From Deroplatys truncata (lineage: Eukaryota > Arthropoda > Insecta > Mantodea > Mantidae), in the NCBI GenBank assembly GCA_030765065.1, contig CM060984.1, forward strand, positions 103,149,488 to 103,213,487: DNA of 64,000 bases, written 5' to 3'. Under the pieces are notes generated by a model. It was not told where the DNA came from, did no database searches, and saw only the letters and a program-made list of their open reading frames with translations. Position numbers and translations under genes: made by a program. Shown here one piece after another: positions 33,185-43,860 of this stretch (positions are counted from its first letter, which is position 1; each line of letters begins with the position of its first letter).

Positions 33185-35830
33185 TAGTTATTTAAAATTG
33201 CTGATGAGTTCTGGATAGGCTTTTGCAAATGTTGTTGGTAGCAAAACTTGCCTTTTCCATCACCTCCAACATACCCCACTCCCACACCTTTTTTTCTTTC
33301 CACCAATCATAATCTCTCTTATTCTCGCCAATCAGCAACTTTCATTTGTTCCTTTCCACCAATAACATCACTTCTTATTCCCACCAATGACAACTTCACA
33401 CGTCACTTTCTGTTATACTTTTTATCCCTCGTTCGCCATCTTTCCCCCTCTTTCAGACCCCAACCGCCGCACAGTCAACACCTCGCCGCTCCTTAACCTC
33501 AACTTCGTGCCTCCGCCATCTTATTTAGTTCACATTTTTACCACCGCGCCTCTCATCTCTCAACCAGATTGCCTGCAAGAACAGATCTCGTTCATTCGCA
33601 CCTCGACGGTTGCCTCGGCAGCAGCTACTGCCAACACCTACGTCGTACACGTTTTTGACCGCTTTCGACCGGCTATGAGAACCCTGCTCCTACGTACGCT
33701 AGCGACCATCACGATGGTCCAGTACCAGGTTTTTGGTATAGTTAAATTACGCCTCTGCAAAGGGTGTCTGTACCGCTTTAAAAACCTAGGTATATCAGTG
33801 CGTAGTGATGTTGGTTGATCTTAAAGCTGGTTAAGCATTTTCAAAAACAGTTTGCTTTTATTTTTCCGTCTCGCGTGCCGCGCTTTTGGTGACGCATCCA
33901 CACCGGTAACAGGTAAGTAACACACGCATAATTATTTTTCGGACCTGCTTGGCGTAGGAATATATCCTTTCGTGTTTTGGTACTGTAACCTCAAACCTCC
34001 TTACCCACCTCTTGCGTCCGCCATCTTGTTTAGTTCTCACCGCATCTCCTTGTCGCAGACCCTCCGCCATTTTTAGTTCCCGCTATTTTAACCTCAAAAT
34101 CTACTCTTCTAACCTCTTGCTACCGCCATCTTCTTTTAGTTCCCATTCTCACCACCGCGTCTCCTTACCCCCACCTCTTGCGACCGCCATGTTCACCACT
34201 AACCTCCAAATTTCCTCGTCCTTAAACCTCTTGTCTCAACCACCTTGTTTAGTTCCCATTTTCGCCACCGCATCTCATATCGCCCCATCTCTCTATCCAC
34301 TCAACAAAACTACCATCCAACGTTCAAAAAATTGCTGATCAGTTCACGACAGGCTTTTGCAAATCTTGTTGCTAGCAAAACTTACCTTTCCCATCACCTC
34401 CAACATACCCCACTCCTTTTTCTTTCCACCAATCATAACCTCTCTTATTCTTACCAATCAACAACTTTCATTTGCTCCTTTCCACCAATAAAATCACTTC
34501 TTATTCCCACCAATCACAACTTCACACGTCACTTTCTGTTACACTTTTTATCCCTCGCTCCCCATCTTTTCCCTCTTTCAGTCCCGACCTCCGCACAGAC
34601 AACACCTCGCCGCTGCTCACATCTCCGAACCAAATTGCCGGCGAGAACAGATCTTGTTTATTCACACCTCGACCGTTGACTCGACAGCAGCTACTGTCAA
34701 CACCTACGTCGTACACGTTTTTGACCGCTTTCGACCGGCTATGAGAACCCTGCTCCTACGTACGCTAGCGACCATCACGATGGTCCAGTACCAGGTTTTT
34801 GGTATAGTTAAATTACGCCTCTGCAAAGGGTGTCTGTACCGCTTTAAAAACCTAGGTATATCAGTGCGTAGTGATGTTGGTTGATCTTAAAGCTGGTTAA
34901 GCATTTTCAAAAACAGTTTGCTTTTATTTTTCCGCCTCGCGTGCCGCGCTTTTGGTGACGCATCCACACCGGTAACAGGTAAGTACCACACGCATAATTA
35001 TTTTTCGGACCTGCTTGGCGTAGGAATATATCCTTTCGTGTTTTCGTACTGTAACCTCAAATCTCCTTACCCTCCTCTTGCGACCGCCATCTTGTTTAGT
35101 TCTCACCGCATCTCCTTGTCGCAGACCCTCCACCATTTTTAGTTCCCACTATTTTAACCTCAAAATCTACTCTTCTAAAACTCTTGCTACCCCCATCTTC
35201 TTTTAGTTCCCATTCTCACCACTGCGTCTCCTTACCCCCACCTCTTGCGACCGCCGTGTTCACCACTAACCTCCAAATTTCCTCGTCCTTAAACCTCTTG
35301 TCTCAACAACCTTGTCTAGTCCCCATTTTCGCCACCGCATCTCATATCGCCCCCATCTCTCTATCCACTCAAGAAAACTACCATCCGACGTTCAAAAATT
35401 GCTGATCAGTTCAAGACAGGCTTTTGCAAATCTTGCTGCTAGCAAAACTCACCTTTCCCATCACCTCCAACATACCCCACTCCCACACCTTTTTCTTTCC
35501 ACCAATCATAATCCCTCTTATTCTTACCAATCAACAACCTTCATTTGCTCCTTTCCACCAATAACATCACTTCTTATTCCCACCAATCACAACTTCACAC
35601 GTCACTTTCTGTTACACTTTTTATCCCTCGCTCCCCCATATTTTCCCTCTTTCAGTCCCGACCTCCGCACAGACAACACCTCGCCACCCAGCTCCTCTCC
35701 ATCACGCGACCTCCATACTCTTCCATCTTCCTTCCTTCATCTTCCACCCAAATTAACAAACCAATCAAAACACTCCACGTCACTTCCTCTTCTTCCTTCA
35801 CCTTACCCTAATCCTCAATTCTTTCAACTC
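33185..35830 (+). promoter_or_regulatory. Right-arm promoter-like block with 1.07-kb direct duplication
   Basis: This is the mirror of 18520-21165. On the plus strand, CCAAT clusters followed by CACGTCAC lie at about 33300-33410, 34430-34540 and 35500-35605, and a short pair lies at 35760-35788. GCCATCTT (YY1-like) motifs recur. Donors CAG/GTAAGT lie at 33913 and 34979. A 76-codon frame (34654-34881) and the last part of a 143-codon frame (33387-33815) share the same C-terminal peptide ending LRLCKGCLYRFKNLGI, because the underlying DNA is duplicated. I do not recognise it. Confidence 0.55.
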
Positions 35831-35979
35831 GTCCCGGATGAACCAATTGCAATAACGATAATCCTACCGCTCAGGGCGCTTTTCAAACTTACCGCCGCCG
35901 CCGTCGCACGCACCGACACTAGCGACACCAGCGCCCCTAGCGGCAGGATTATCGTTAAAACAATTGGCTCATCCGGGAC
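35831..35979. repeat. 149-bp terminal hairpin, right
   Basis: This is the mirror of 18371-18519. GTCCCGGATGAACC pairs with GGCTCATCCGGGAC about 120 bp further on. It lies 10 bp inside the element's right end. Confidence 0.8.
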
Positions 35980-35995
35980 TAATACTACTGGCAGC

Positions 35996-36963
35996 GCAGT
36001 CAGTATAGTACAACAAAATTTTGTGACCACACCCACCCGATTCCGATAGATTTGATACTACGGACGGCAGATAATACATTACTAGATGTATGTTATTCCA
36101 CCACTCTTTGCTTCAACATTAATGGCATATCCTTTGAGGAGGATGTTCTTGTTGTTAAAGAGTTCGGACATGATCTCCTATTAGGCATGGATTTCATGAA
36201 CCGACATAAGGCCCTAATTGACTTGGAAACATACACAATTACTCTTAAACTTCCGGACTCATCCCAATTAGAATTACATTGTGGCGAAAAATTAGGATGC
36301 CCATTGGCACAAATTACCGTGGAATCGAACGAGGAAACCGCGGTGCCACACAAAGCGTGTTGTATACAAGATATTCGCATTCCCCCTTTCACATCAGTAA
36401 ATGTTAAAGTGAAATTGCCTCCTAATGTAATGGGTAGAATTCTCTTAGAACCAAAAGGAGCTATCATGCAGAAGAAAAATTTGCAAATATCCCCTATCTT
36501 TTGCGAAGCTCGTAAAGAATGTGTCATCCCAGTACACAATAATACAATGGAGCCTAAATCAATTTTCGCGGGAACCACTCTTGCTTATGCGCATGAAGTA
36601 GCGCTAATACAAGCTGCAAATTGGTCTCCCGAAGATACACACTCAGTCGACATTAAAAATGCAAAATTTAACTTTAACTCACAACTTACACAGGACCAAC
36701 AAATACAATTGAGTGCTTTATTGCAGAAATACCTACACGTATTTGCTACACAATTAAAGGAGCTAGGAAAAACTAACATAGGTGAATTTAAAATTCAAGT
36801 CACTGATGACAAACCTATAAAACAAAGACCCTATGGTGTATCTCAGGCACAAAGAGAAATAATACAATCCCAGGTGCGTGAGATGCTCGACGCAGGTATT
36901 ATCAAGGAAGAGCACAGCCCTTGGGCTGCGCCTGTAGTCTTAGTCAAGAAAAAGAAAATTTAA
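35996..36963 (+). pseudogene. pol: Ty3/gypsy pol: protease C-half, linker and start of RT, truncated
   Basis: The frame resumes the protease directly after the duplicated GGCAGC. A one-base shift near 36035 moves it into the 36052-36963 frame, which holds the second protease signature DLLLGMDFM near 36170-36200. A linker of about 200 residues follows, then the RT N-terminus (QRPYGVSQAQREIIQ...VREMLDAGIIKEEHSPWAAPVVLVKKK). It ends before the RT catalytic YxDD, so RNase H, integrase and the 3' LTR are absent. A stop comes at the junction with the inverted repeat. Dead copy. Confidence 0.9.
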
Positions 36964-37074
36964 AATACGATTCTATTAGAATTTAGAAGAATGAGCCATA
37001 TTAATGTTAAAATCCAAAGTAATGTAAAATAAACAACTCCGTCTATCATCACATGCGACAATAGGTGTTGACAT
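36961..37074 (-). repeat. Outer inverted repeat, right copy
   Basis: This is the reverse-complement partner of 15946-16068. It abuts the truncated RT directly. Whether it is the end of a DNA element that swallowed the retroelement, or LTR-flank sequence inverted by rearrangement, is open. Confidence 0.8.
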
Positions 37075-37530
37075 AAATCGTGTGCTTTAAGACATTACTT
37101 GTTTTGTGTATCTCTTACGGTTTACAAATTAAACAAAAGTCATTAAGAATGAAGAGAACTTCATAGGCTCTTCCCTGAAAATTCAAGATATACTTTTGAC
37201 TTGTGATACAAATACCTTAAACAATGGCATTTTAATGGAAATCGTAAGAACCATTTTTGAGAAAATAAAGAATAACGAATATATTTCCATGTAAAGGGTG
37301 GTTTGTGGTGGGAAATTTTCTTAAAATTTTTGTTTTTTATCCTTGGAAGATGTCGAACTTAAATGTTAAATTTGGTATTTAACCGACTTTTCATTTTTGA
37401 GCTATCGTTACTGTTCGAGACGCTCGGGCGCATATACACATACTATTTTTGGATTTAGGAAGCCTCAGAAGGGATATTTTCGGTGAAACCTCGTTATCTA
37501 ATTTATGGGTGGAATACTTACTAGAGGCCT
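37075..37530 (-). repeat. Family A, truncated diverged copy
   Basis: It contains 'ttacggtttacaaatt', 'catgtaaagggtggtttg' and 'ggtggaatacttact', ending where the mariner is inserted a few bases on. The far end of family A is lost. Confidence 0.65.
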
Positions 37531-37535
37531 TACTA

Positions 37536-38779
37536 CGAGGGTGGTCCGAAAAGTTTCCGACCTCAACATGAAGATGGCAGCACTTGTAAATAAAAGCTAG
37601 TGAATTTCGTTATTCATCTGTTGACAGTTACTCACCAACGTTTCAGCCATTTTGGATGCTCAGTTATTATATAACAGTCGCTTGAGTGAGGTGATGTGAG
37701 TGTTCTTATGAAAATGGATAAAATCTAGTATCGAGCTGTCATTAAATATTTGTTTTTGAAAGGCAATACGCCTACTCAAATCAAAGATGAGTTGGATTCT
37801 GTGTATGGGGACTCTGCACCATCATTTACCACAGTGAAAGTTTGGGCAGCTGATTTTAAACGTGGCCGTAAGAGCTTGGGAGACGATGAACGTTCGGGAC
37901 GTCCAAAAATTTCAACTACCGACGAAAACATCGCCAAAGTTCACCAAATGGTGCTAGACGACCACCGAATTAAAGTGAGAGAGATAGCAGAGGCTATGAA
38001 GATGTCAAAGGAACGTGTTTGTCACATATTATATCAACATTTAGACATGAGAAAGCTGCGCGTTGGTTACCGCGTTTGCTCAAAAAGTGTTTGAATGAAC
38101 ATTTGCAAAGCTCTGTTGGCGCAGTTTAGGCGCAATAAATCCAAGTTTTGGCGCCGATTAATTACTGTAGATGAAACTTGGATACACAGTCAAACAGTGG
38201 ACTGCAAAGAGGAACCGGCTCCATAAAAGCAAAAACTGTTTTTTCGGCTGGGAAAGTAATGACGACTGTTTTTTGTGATAGTCATGGAGTTATTTGAATC
38301 GATTATCTTCAAAAAGGAAAAACCATTATAGGAGCATACTACGCATCATTACTTGACAAGCTGAAGGGAGAACTTGCGGAAAAACGGCCACATTTGCAGA
38401 AAAAGAAAATCCTGTTTCACCAAGACAACTGTCTCACACCTCAGCGGTTGCAATGACGAAAATCCACGAATTACGGTTTGAACTGCTTGACCATCCGCCT
38501 TACTCACCAGATCTAGGCCCAAGCGACTTCTTTTTGTTCCCTCATCTGAAAATTGCGCTCGGAGGACAGAGATTTTCGTCAAATGAAGAGGCAGTCACCT
38601 TCGTGAACAATTATTTTGCAGAGAAAAACGCCGAGTACTATTTGGACGGGTTACAGAGATGGGAGCATCGCTGGAAGAAGTGTGTAGAGTTACAAGGAGA
38701 CTATGTTGAAAAATAAAAAAAAAATCTGAAAAAATGTCTTGTATCTTTATTAGGTCGGAAACTTTTTAGACCACCCACG
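37536..38779 (+). mobile_element. mariner transposon (1244 bp), ends intact
   Basis: The left end reads CGAGGGTGGTCCGAAAAG and the right end, reversed, CGTGGGTGGTCTAAAAAG, both followed by TTTCCGACCT. TA at 37534-37535 and 38780-38781 is the target duplication. Size and ends fit a mariner. The open frame inside is broken. Confidence 0.9.
37705..38713 (+). pseudogene. mariner DD34D transposase, disrupted
   Basis: The N-terminal HTH region is open from 37750 (FLKGNTPTQIKDELD, then FKRGRKSLGDDERSGRP and EIAEAMKMSKERVCHIL). The start region has an in-frame TAG right after MDKI. After a break near 38050 the core gives LITVDETWIHS near 38155-38190 (first D) and FHQDN near 38415 (second D). PPYSPDLGPSDFFLFPHLK (38490-38550) follows with the third D, so the family is mariner DD34D. 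Stops and frameshifts separate these pieces. The C-terminal end is open to the stop at 38714. Confidence 0.85.
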
Positions 38780-38929
38780 TATTTTTAGGGAAAGTTTTAA
38801 GAGAGTCGCCCATTTGAAATGTTCTCTGCTAAAATTAAGCATGCAACGAAAATACGTCATTAGACCTAATTTTGAAGTTTTTTTTTAAGTTCAACGTCCT
38901 TTAACCGGAAGGTCATATCGTACATTGTA

Positions 38930-39120
38930 TAAAATGGGTGAAATGATCCTGAGTTGAACCCGGGGTTCATAGAGCTAAGAGATATCCGACGTCCATCTTT
39001 ACACGATAAGAGAAAACCCCAGAAAAACACCTAATCCGTAACTCAACCTAACCGAGATTGGAACCCGCGAGTTCTTGAATGTAAGGCAAACCCACTACCC
39101 CGATACCACGGGAGTGGGCT
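38930..39120 (-). repeat. tRNA-derived SINE
   Basis: On the minus strand the head reads CCCGTGGTATCGGGGTAGTG (A-box region) and then CGGGTTCCAATCTC (B box) about 40 nt later. The body extends left to about 38930. Confidence 0.65.
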
Positions 39121-39184
39121 AGCTGTAGTTACATTTTAGCGATTTCTACATCTTCTGTAGTAAGGCTTACTTTTATAGCCTTTA

Positions 39185-39605
39185 CTTTCGTGGTTTTCCC
39201 TGGTCGGTAAGCGAATGCACGAGTGATTTCTCATCTACCACGATTTGTTTCCTATCATTTCCCTTTCATTTCGTCTCATTCTCATTCTTCAGGCGTGCTT
39301 CTGGGTTTCGTGGCGTATGGCGGTGCCGGACGGATGACGCGGATACTTCCTCAAAGGAAAAAGTACTCCCCATGGACAGTAGAGCGTCGGCGGGTAGTTC
39401 ATCGCCCTCTCTATGCAGCTCCAGCAGTGGATCGGTTCTTTGAGGCTGGAATTATTAGGGACTTCCGCGCGTCTCTATGGCCTGTTTGCCTGAGATCTGC
39501 AGTCTCCCGTGGTTTCATCCCTTCCTCCTGGGGGGTGGTAGCCGCAATGGATCTATGTAGGTCTAATTGTGCGAGGTCTCCGTTATCTAACCTAACTTAA
39601 CACTG
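39185..39605 (+). repeat. SINE body/tail without head
   Basis: 'tggttttccctggtcggtaa', then 'ttcctatcatttccctttcatttcgtct' and 'ggcgtatggcggtgccgg' match the body of the SINE at 54908-55430. The tRNA-like head is absent. The 125-codon frame here is this repeat. Confidence 0.6.
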
Positions 39606-39727
39606 TATACCAAAAAGGTAAAGCAACTTTTAAATACTTTGTGATTTTTTACGAGACTGTGGCAATGCACGGTGTGCTTCTAATATTTCACACGTTTTGT
39701 AGAAGCGTTTGAAGCTATTTTCTAATT

Positions 39728-40105
39728 GTGCCAACATTTCGCGTTATTTATAGAATATTGATACTCTGTGAATTTGTGTACCAGAGGTCTCATCTGTTAT
39801 CACTGCCGACAAGCAAAGCATTTCAAAGTACATATAATAGTTCTTTTGTAACACGTGAACGTTTACGAAGCAAGAGTTCAAAGCGACCAATGCATATACT
39901 TAGTCCACGCTGGTGGGTGTATGAATACATTGGTACTGTTAGTTCTGACGTCACGCAATTCAAACCAGAAGGGGGCTGTTCCAAGCTTCGATGCATTGAG
40001 TTTGAATCACAAATTGAAATAAATCGCCGAAGCGGGTTCGGTAATGGCGTATTAGTGAGTTCCAAGTACCCATACAGAGAGAATTATTGGCTTTCTGACA
40101 CATGA
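39728..40105 (+). other. Unrecognised 125-codon open stretch
   Basis: The frame has no ATG at its start and no family that I recognise. It ends close to a B-box-like 'ggggttcgagtctgg' on the minus strand (40120-40136). A repeat body is as likely as a gene. Confidence 0.2.
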
Positions 40106-40296
40106 ATATTCATTTTAATACCAGACTCGAACCCCTGCCTGCGGGGAGCTCTACGAAGTCAGATATTCTGCTTTATGTTTGAAAAGCCGAATATAGTATC
40201 AACGTACTCCAGTACCTGCCAGTGGCTTTGTGTATAGACTGTTAAGATCAGTTATGTGCAAACAGCCTTAGTCTAATTTAATGGCTGAAATAAGTA

Positions 40297-41785
40297 CAGC
40301 AGAACCCCGCTTAACTGAACTAAAGCGGACAGAGCCACTTAGGAGGGCGCATTTTTTTTCCGGATAATCAATTGTAACGATTTTAATCAGCGAAAGGAAG
40401 CAAATAATTGTATTTTAAATGTATGAATAATGTTCAATAAAAATCTACTGCTTTATACAGTATACAAAAATCTGATGTGTTACACTCAGATGACTTCTCT
40501 ACTCTTGTACAAACTATTTATACAAACGCTTATTCTCCATCTACTTCATGTTAATCGAGATAAACATTTGCAGAGTCTATCTTATTGCTAATTTTCTTGT
40601 AGATGTAAGGGGAATATATATTTACAAGGGCAATTTGGAAATACAGTAGCCTTTAAGCACATACATATCTCTTAATAGCTGGTTGCTAGGTGCAGCACCA
40701 TTCCCTTTGCCACAGATTAATACTCTTTGCATATCCAAGACAAAAAAATTAATAGCGAATTCCCATTTGAGAAAATAAGTATTGAAAAATTTAAGGGAAT
40801 AACAAGCAATATCTCGAAAAGGGTTCACTCAAAAAAAATGTATATGACATAAATTGTGTATTTTAACGCGATCTACATTTTTTTGTGCAGTAAAATTTTG
40901 TCTATCTCTTATGGTTTACCAGTTATGCAAAAGTCGTTCACAATGAAGAATGCTTTTGGAGACATTCCCAGAAAATTCGAGATATACATTTCATTTGTCA
41001 TGAAAATATCTTAAACATATGATATTTTAATCAAAATCATTAAGTCATTTTTGAGAAAATTAAAATTTTCGAAAAATGTTCCATGTAAAGGGTACTCTGG
41101 GTTGGGGGGATTTTCTTGAAAACCTTCGTGTCGCATCTCTGGAAGATACTGAACCTAAATACCAAGTTTGGTGTTTATCCGGCTGTTCGTTTCTGAGTTA
41201 TGCTGTTCACAGACACACACATAAAACATGTTTCCAAAAATGCTTTTTTTGGATTCAGGGGATCTCAAAACATATATTTCCGGTGAAATCTCGGTATCGA
41301 ATTTTTGGGTGGAATACAATACTTCCCTACTTACTATACGTAGTAGAGAAAGTAATATGCATTCAGCAATTACAAAGACTATTTCATAAGTCAGTAATTT
41401 TTTTCTGAAATTTCTTTTCGCAACGCTTGCGAGTAGTTATACCACGTCACAGTTTGATAAGCATTATATTTGTTGGTGTGAATTCACTGCTTTGTTTTAT
41501 AAAACTCAAGGCAGCTTAAAAAAAGGTTTTGTGTTATCAATAGTGTCGTCAATATGTCCCGTTACAATTTGAATAAGAACTTGTCGTCTTTCTTACCTCT
41601 AGCGATTTGAATCCCTCGTCTGCTGTCACACTGTCGCTTACGACTTCAAGTTTGTGCTCAATGCTTACTATAGCACGCTTTCTTTTCGTTGATATCTTAA
41701 ACACAAATAAACCACACTGACCAAAACCAGAAGTAATATAACAGTGTTCCTTTGCACTGAATGCGTATGCAAGCAATTAATGTTT
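40297..41785 (-). mobile_element. pogo/Tigger-like fragment, interrupted by family A
   Basis: CAGCAGAACCCCGCTTAAC after TA (40295-40296) is a pogo/Tigger-style terminus. The minus-strand frame near 41560-41700 carries a basic N-terminal PSQ/CENP-B-like helix-turn-helix start, KRKRAIVSIEHKLEVVSD, without any downstream DDE domain. 63054-63545 is a second copy of the same 0.5 kb. In this copy family A (40465-41352) lies between 'tatacagta' and 'tgcattcagcaa'. The opposite terminus was not found. Confidence 0.65.
40465..41352 (-). repeat. Family A, full-length copy inside a Tigger-like element
   Basis: It is bounded by TA at 40463-40464 and 41353-41354, with ends CAAAAATCTGATGTG and GTAGTAGAGAAAG. 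The uninterrupted Tigger-like copy at 63200 lacks any such insert, which gives an empty-site comparison supporting TA target duplication. Confidence 0.85.
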
Positions 41786-42315
41786 GTTAAAACGGTACAT
41801 TTCTTCGAATGTGGGATATGGTGTAAGGGTTAACTGCACATAATACCGAGCACCTGTATTGGAATTTAGAGCAGGGGCTAACGAACATTACCAATTTTTA
41901 CGTGCAACTTTGCCAGCGTGAATCTCAGCATCTTTAATGTTTAGTTCATTCTGTCTTTCCTTTTGTTTTCTCCGACGTTTGTTTAGGCGCAGTTCGATTA
42001 AATGTGGTTTTGCTGCGTATACAGCGCCAATAATAATTATTTATGCAACGATCCTATAATGGGAGTTATAAGATGCGAGTGATGAGCAACTTTCGATGTG
42101 AACGAGCGTTCGAAAACTTCTTAATATCCATTATATGAGAGTTGCATGCAATAAATAGTTTTTCTACGAAATTTAGATATACAATAAATATTTAATATTC
42201 GGATGCATGCAAAAGAAAATAAAAATGTAATAAATCAATTTCTCGATATGTGTTTTATATGCGCTTCGATTACAAGTGAATATCGATTCATGGTTGCAGG
42301 TATTGATTTTACAGG
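41786..42315. other. AT-rich sequence, nothing recognised
   Basis: This may include the lost right end of the Tigger-like element and the 5' region of the recombinase-like frame that follows. No clear boundary was seen. Confidence 0.3.
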
Positions 42316-42609
42316 ATGGAGACCGAAATGTTTATTAGTGAATTTGAAGAGGTGGAATTTAGTTCCACACCTCCTGATAACCTGGAGGAGGCGAGGAATG
42401 TAAGCAAGGATTTACTTGCTCAAAAATCAAACAAAATGTATGAAAAGTTGTACAAGTTCATCGTTTGCAAGCCAGAAAAACTAACTTCATTGTCAGACAA
42501 TGTGCTCATAGTTTACTTTGAAGAAATGTCACAAAACAATGAAACCCCCCACCTTATGAATAACTTATTCGTTATTGAAGACTACTCTAAATGTAAAACA
42601 TGGAACTAA
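42316..42609 (+). pseudogene. Crypton-like tyrosine recombinase, N-terminal fragment (97 codons)
   Basis: The frame opens with ATG: METEMFISEFEEVEF. Then it has NVSKDLLAQKSNKMYEKLYKF, TSLSDNVLIVYFEEMS and a degraded tail. This is the SAM-like DNA-binding N-terminus of the Crypton-type recombinase proteins common in insect genomes (LLP.KSK..Y...Y..F..W, then S.NVLL.YF.ELS). The WC and LWS/YSML positions are changed, and the catalytic R..H-R..Y domain is absent. It is intronless and flanked by AT-rich sequence. It could not act as a recombinase. Confidence 0.5.
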
Positions 42610-43390
42610 TATATCCAAGTATAAAAAGTTGTATTACTAAAGTTAAATTAAAACAAGTTAACAAGTTAAGTTGTATTAACGTTTGTAAAATGTGAACATA
42701 GATTTACTAGAATTTCATTGTAAAGAATGAAAACAGAAACAAAGTTAATATAAACTTATAGTATTGAATAAACTGTTTTTCAGTGGCTCTGAGTAGGGCA
42801 GCGCGGAAATTTATATCGAAATGGACTTTATTTCGATCAGATTTCTAACGGCAAATGAACACATTTAAATATATTGCGTTAAAATGCGGGGTCCTTCTTT
42901 GGGTCTATTCCCCTCTCATTTTCTCGCTTATTTCCACCCCCGCTCTCTCTGTGTCATAAATATTGTAATTAAACTGATTTTTCTGGGATTTTAATAACAC
43001 TTAAAACACAGGTAAAAGGTTAACAGTAAATGCCTTTTCGCCTCTTCTTCGTGCTTGAAATGTGATTGAAATGATGCTGATTATCCCAGTACATGCTGTT
43101 TCTCATTTTTACCTTTATTATATATAATAATAACAATGAAAATTGATTTAAGTTTAAATATTCACATCACCGAAATGTAAAACAACCCATTTTTAGAAAC
43201 ATTATGTTTATAAACGTCTGTTTTTTTTAACATTAAACTAAACTGCACAAAGCAAGCTAGATACTTCGATTTTTAGCGCTTCATTAGAGCACCACTTGGG
43301 TAAAATAAATCATGTTTGGTTTTGAAGTAGTCCATAATGAATATTAATACAAATTATTCCCGCTTCTGGTTTACTTGAGAAATTGGCAAT
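42610..43390. other. AT-rich sequence, nothing recognised
   Basis: No frame or repeat match was seen. Confidence 0.4.
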
Positions 43391-43392
43391 TG

Positions 43393-43860
43393 TACTTTCT
43401 TCTCTACCACTTAGTTATTGTAGCACAAGTAGAGGAAGGACTATATTGCACTCAGAAATATCGATATCAGATTTCACTAGAAAAACATCTTATGTGGTAC
43501 CCTGAATACGCACAAAAATTTTAAAAAATTGTTCGCAGGCGCGCGCATGCACGTGCGAGTGTGTGAACAGCTCTCCAACAGCTTTCGTAAATATCAAACT
43601 GGATATTTAAGCTCAGCATCTTAAAAGGATACGACACGAAGATTTAAAAAAAATCCCGCACTCCAAGCTACCTTTACATGGAATACTTTTTTTGTTATTC
43701 TTTATTCTATCCAAAATTGCAATAATCGATATTTATTAAATTATCGCTTGTTGACAATATTTGCATTCCTAATAAAATGTATATCTTGAATTTTATGCGA
43801 ATAGTTGTGATGTCCTCTTTACTCAACGAATATGGTGTAACTGGTACACTATAAGATATG
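43393..43860 (+). repeat. Family A, diverged truncated copy
   Basis: It opens TACTTTCTTCTCTACCAC, keeps 'tcgatatcagatttcac' and 'cctttacatggaat', and breaks off at 'ggtacactataagata'. Confidence 0.65.

Larger units (their letters stand above)
18361..35989. mobile_element. 17.6-kb palindromic foldback-type element inserted in pol
   Basis: The element starts AGTAGTATTAGTCCCGG and ends with its reverse complement. Mirror features sum to 54350 near the ends and drift only to 54358 near the centre, so the two arms (about 18361-26770 and 27580-35989) are close to identical. I noted only a few substitutions and small indels by eye, such as A/G at 18390 against its mirror. GGCAGC flanks both sides (18355-18360 and 35990-35995), and removing the element plus one copy restores the retroelement frame. 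No transposase, integrase or polymerase was seen inside. I cannot place it in a named superfamily. It fits a non-autonomous foldback element. Confidence 0.8.

Noticed and set aside
18361-35989. Pure assembly artefact (read-through palindrome)
   Set aside because: It has a unique loop, arrays of unequal copy number, small arm differences, and a short direct repeat with frame restoration at the outer ends. A spanning read is still needed to settle it.
35312-36049. 245-codon plus-strand frame
   Set aside because: This is the mirror of the previous frame, running out of the palindrome into the retroelement protease. The composition is that of the repeated promoter-like block.
39223-39600. 125-codon plus-strand frame
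   Set aside because: It lies within a SINE body shared with 54908-55430 and does not keep a common frame there.
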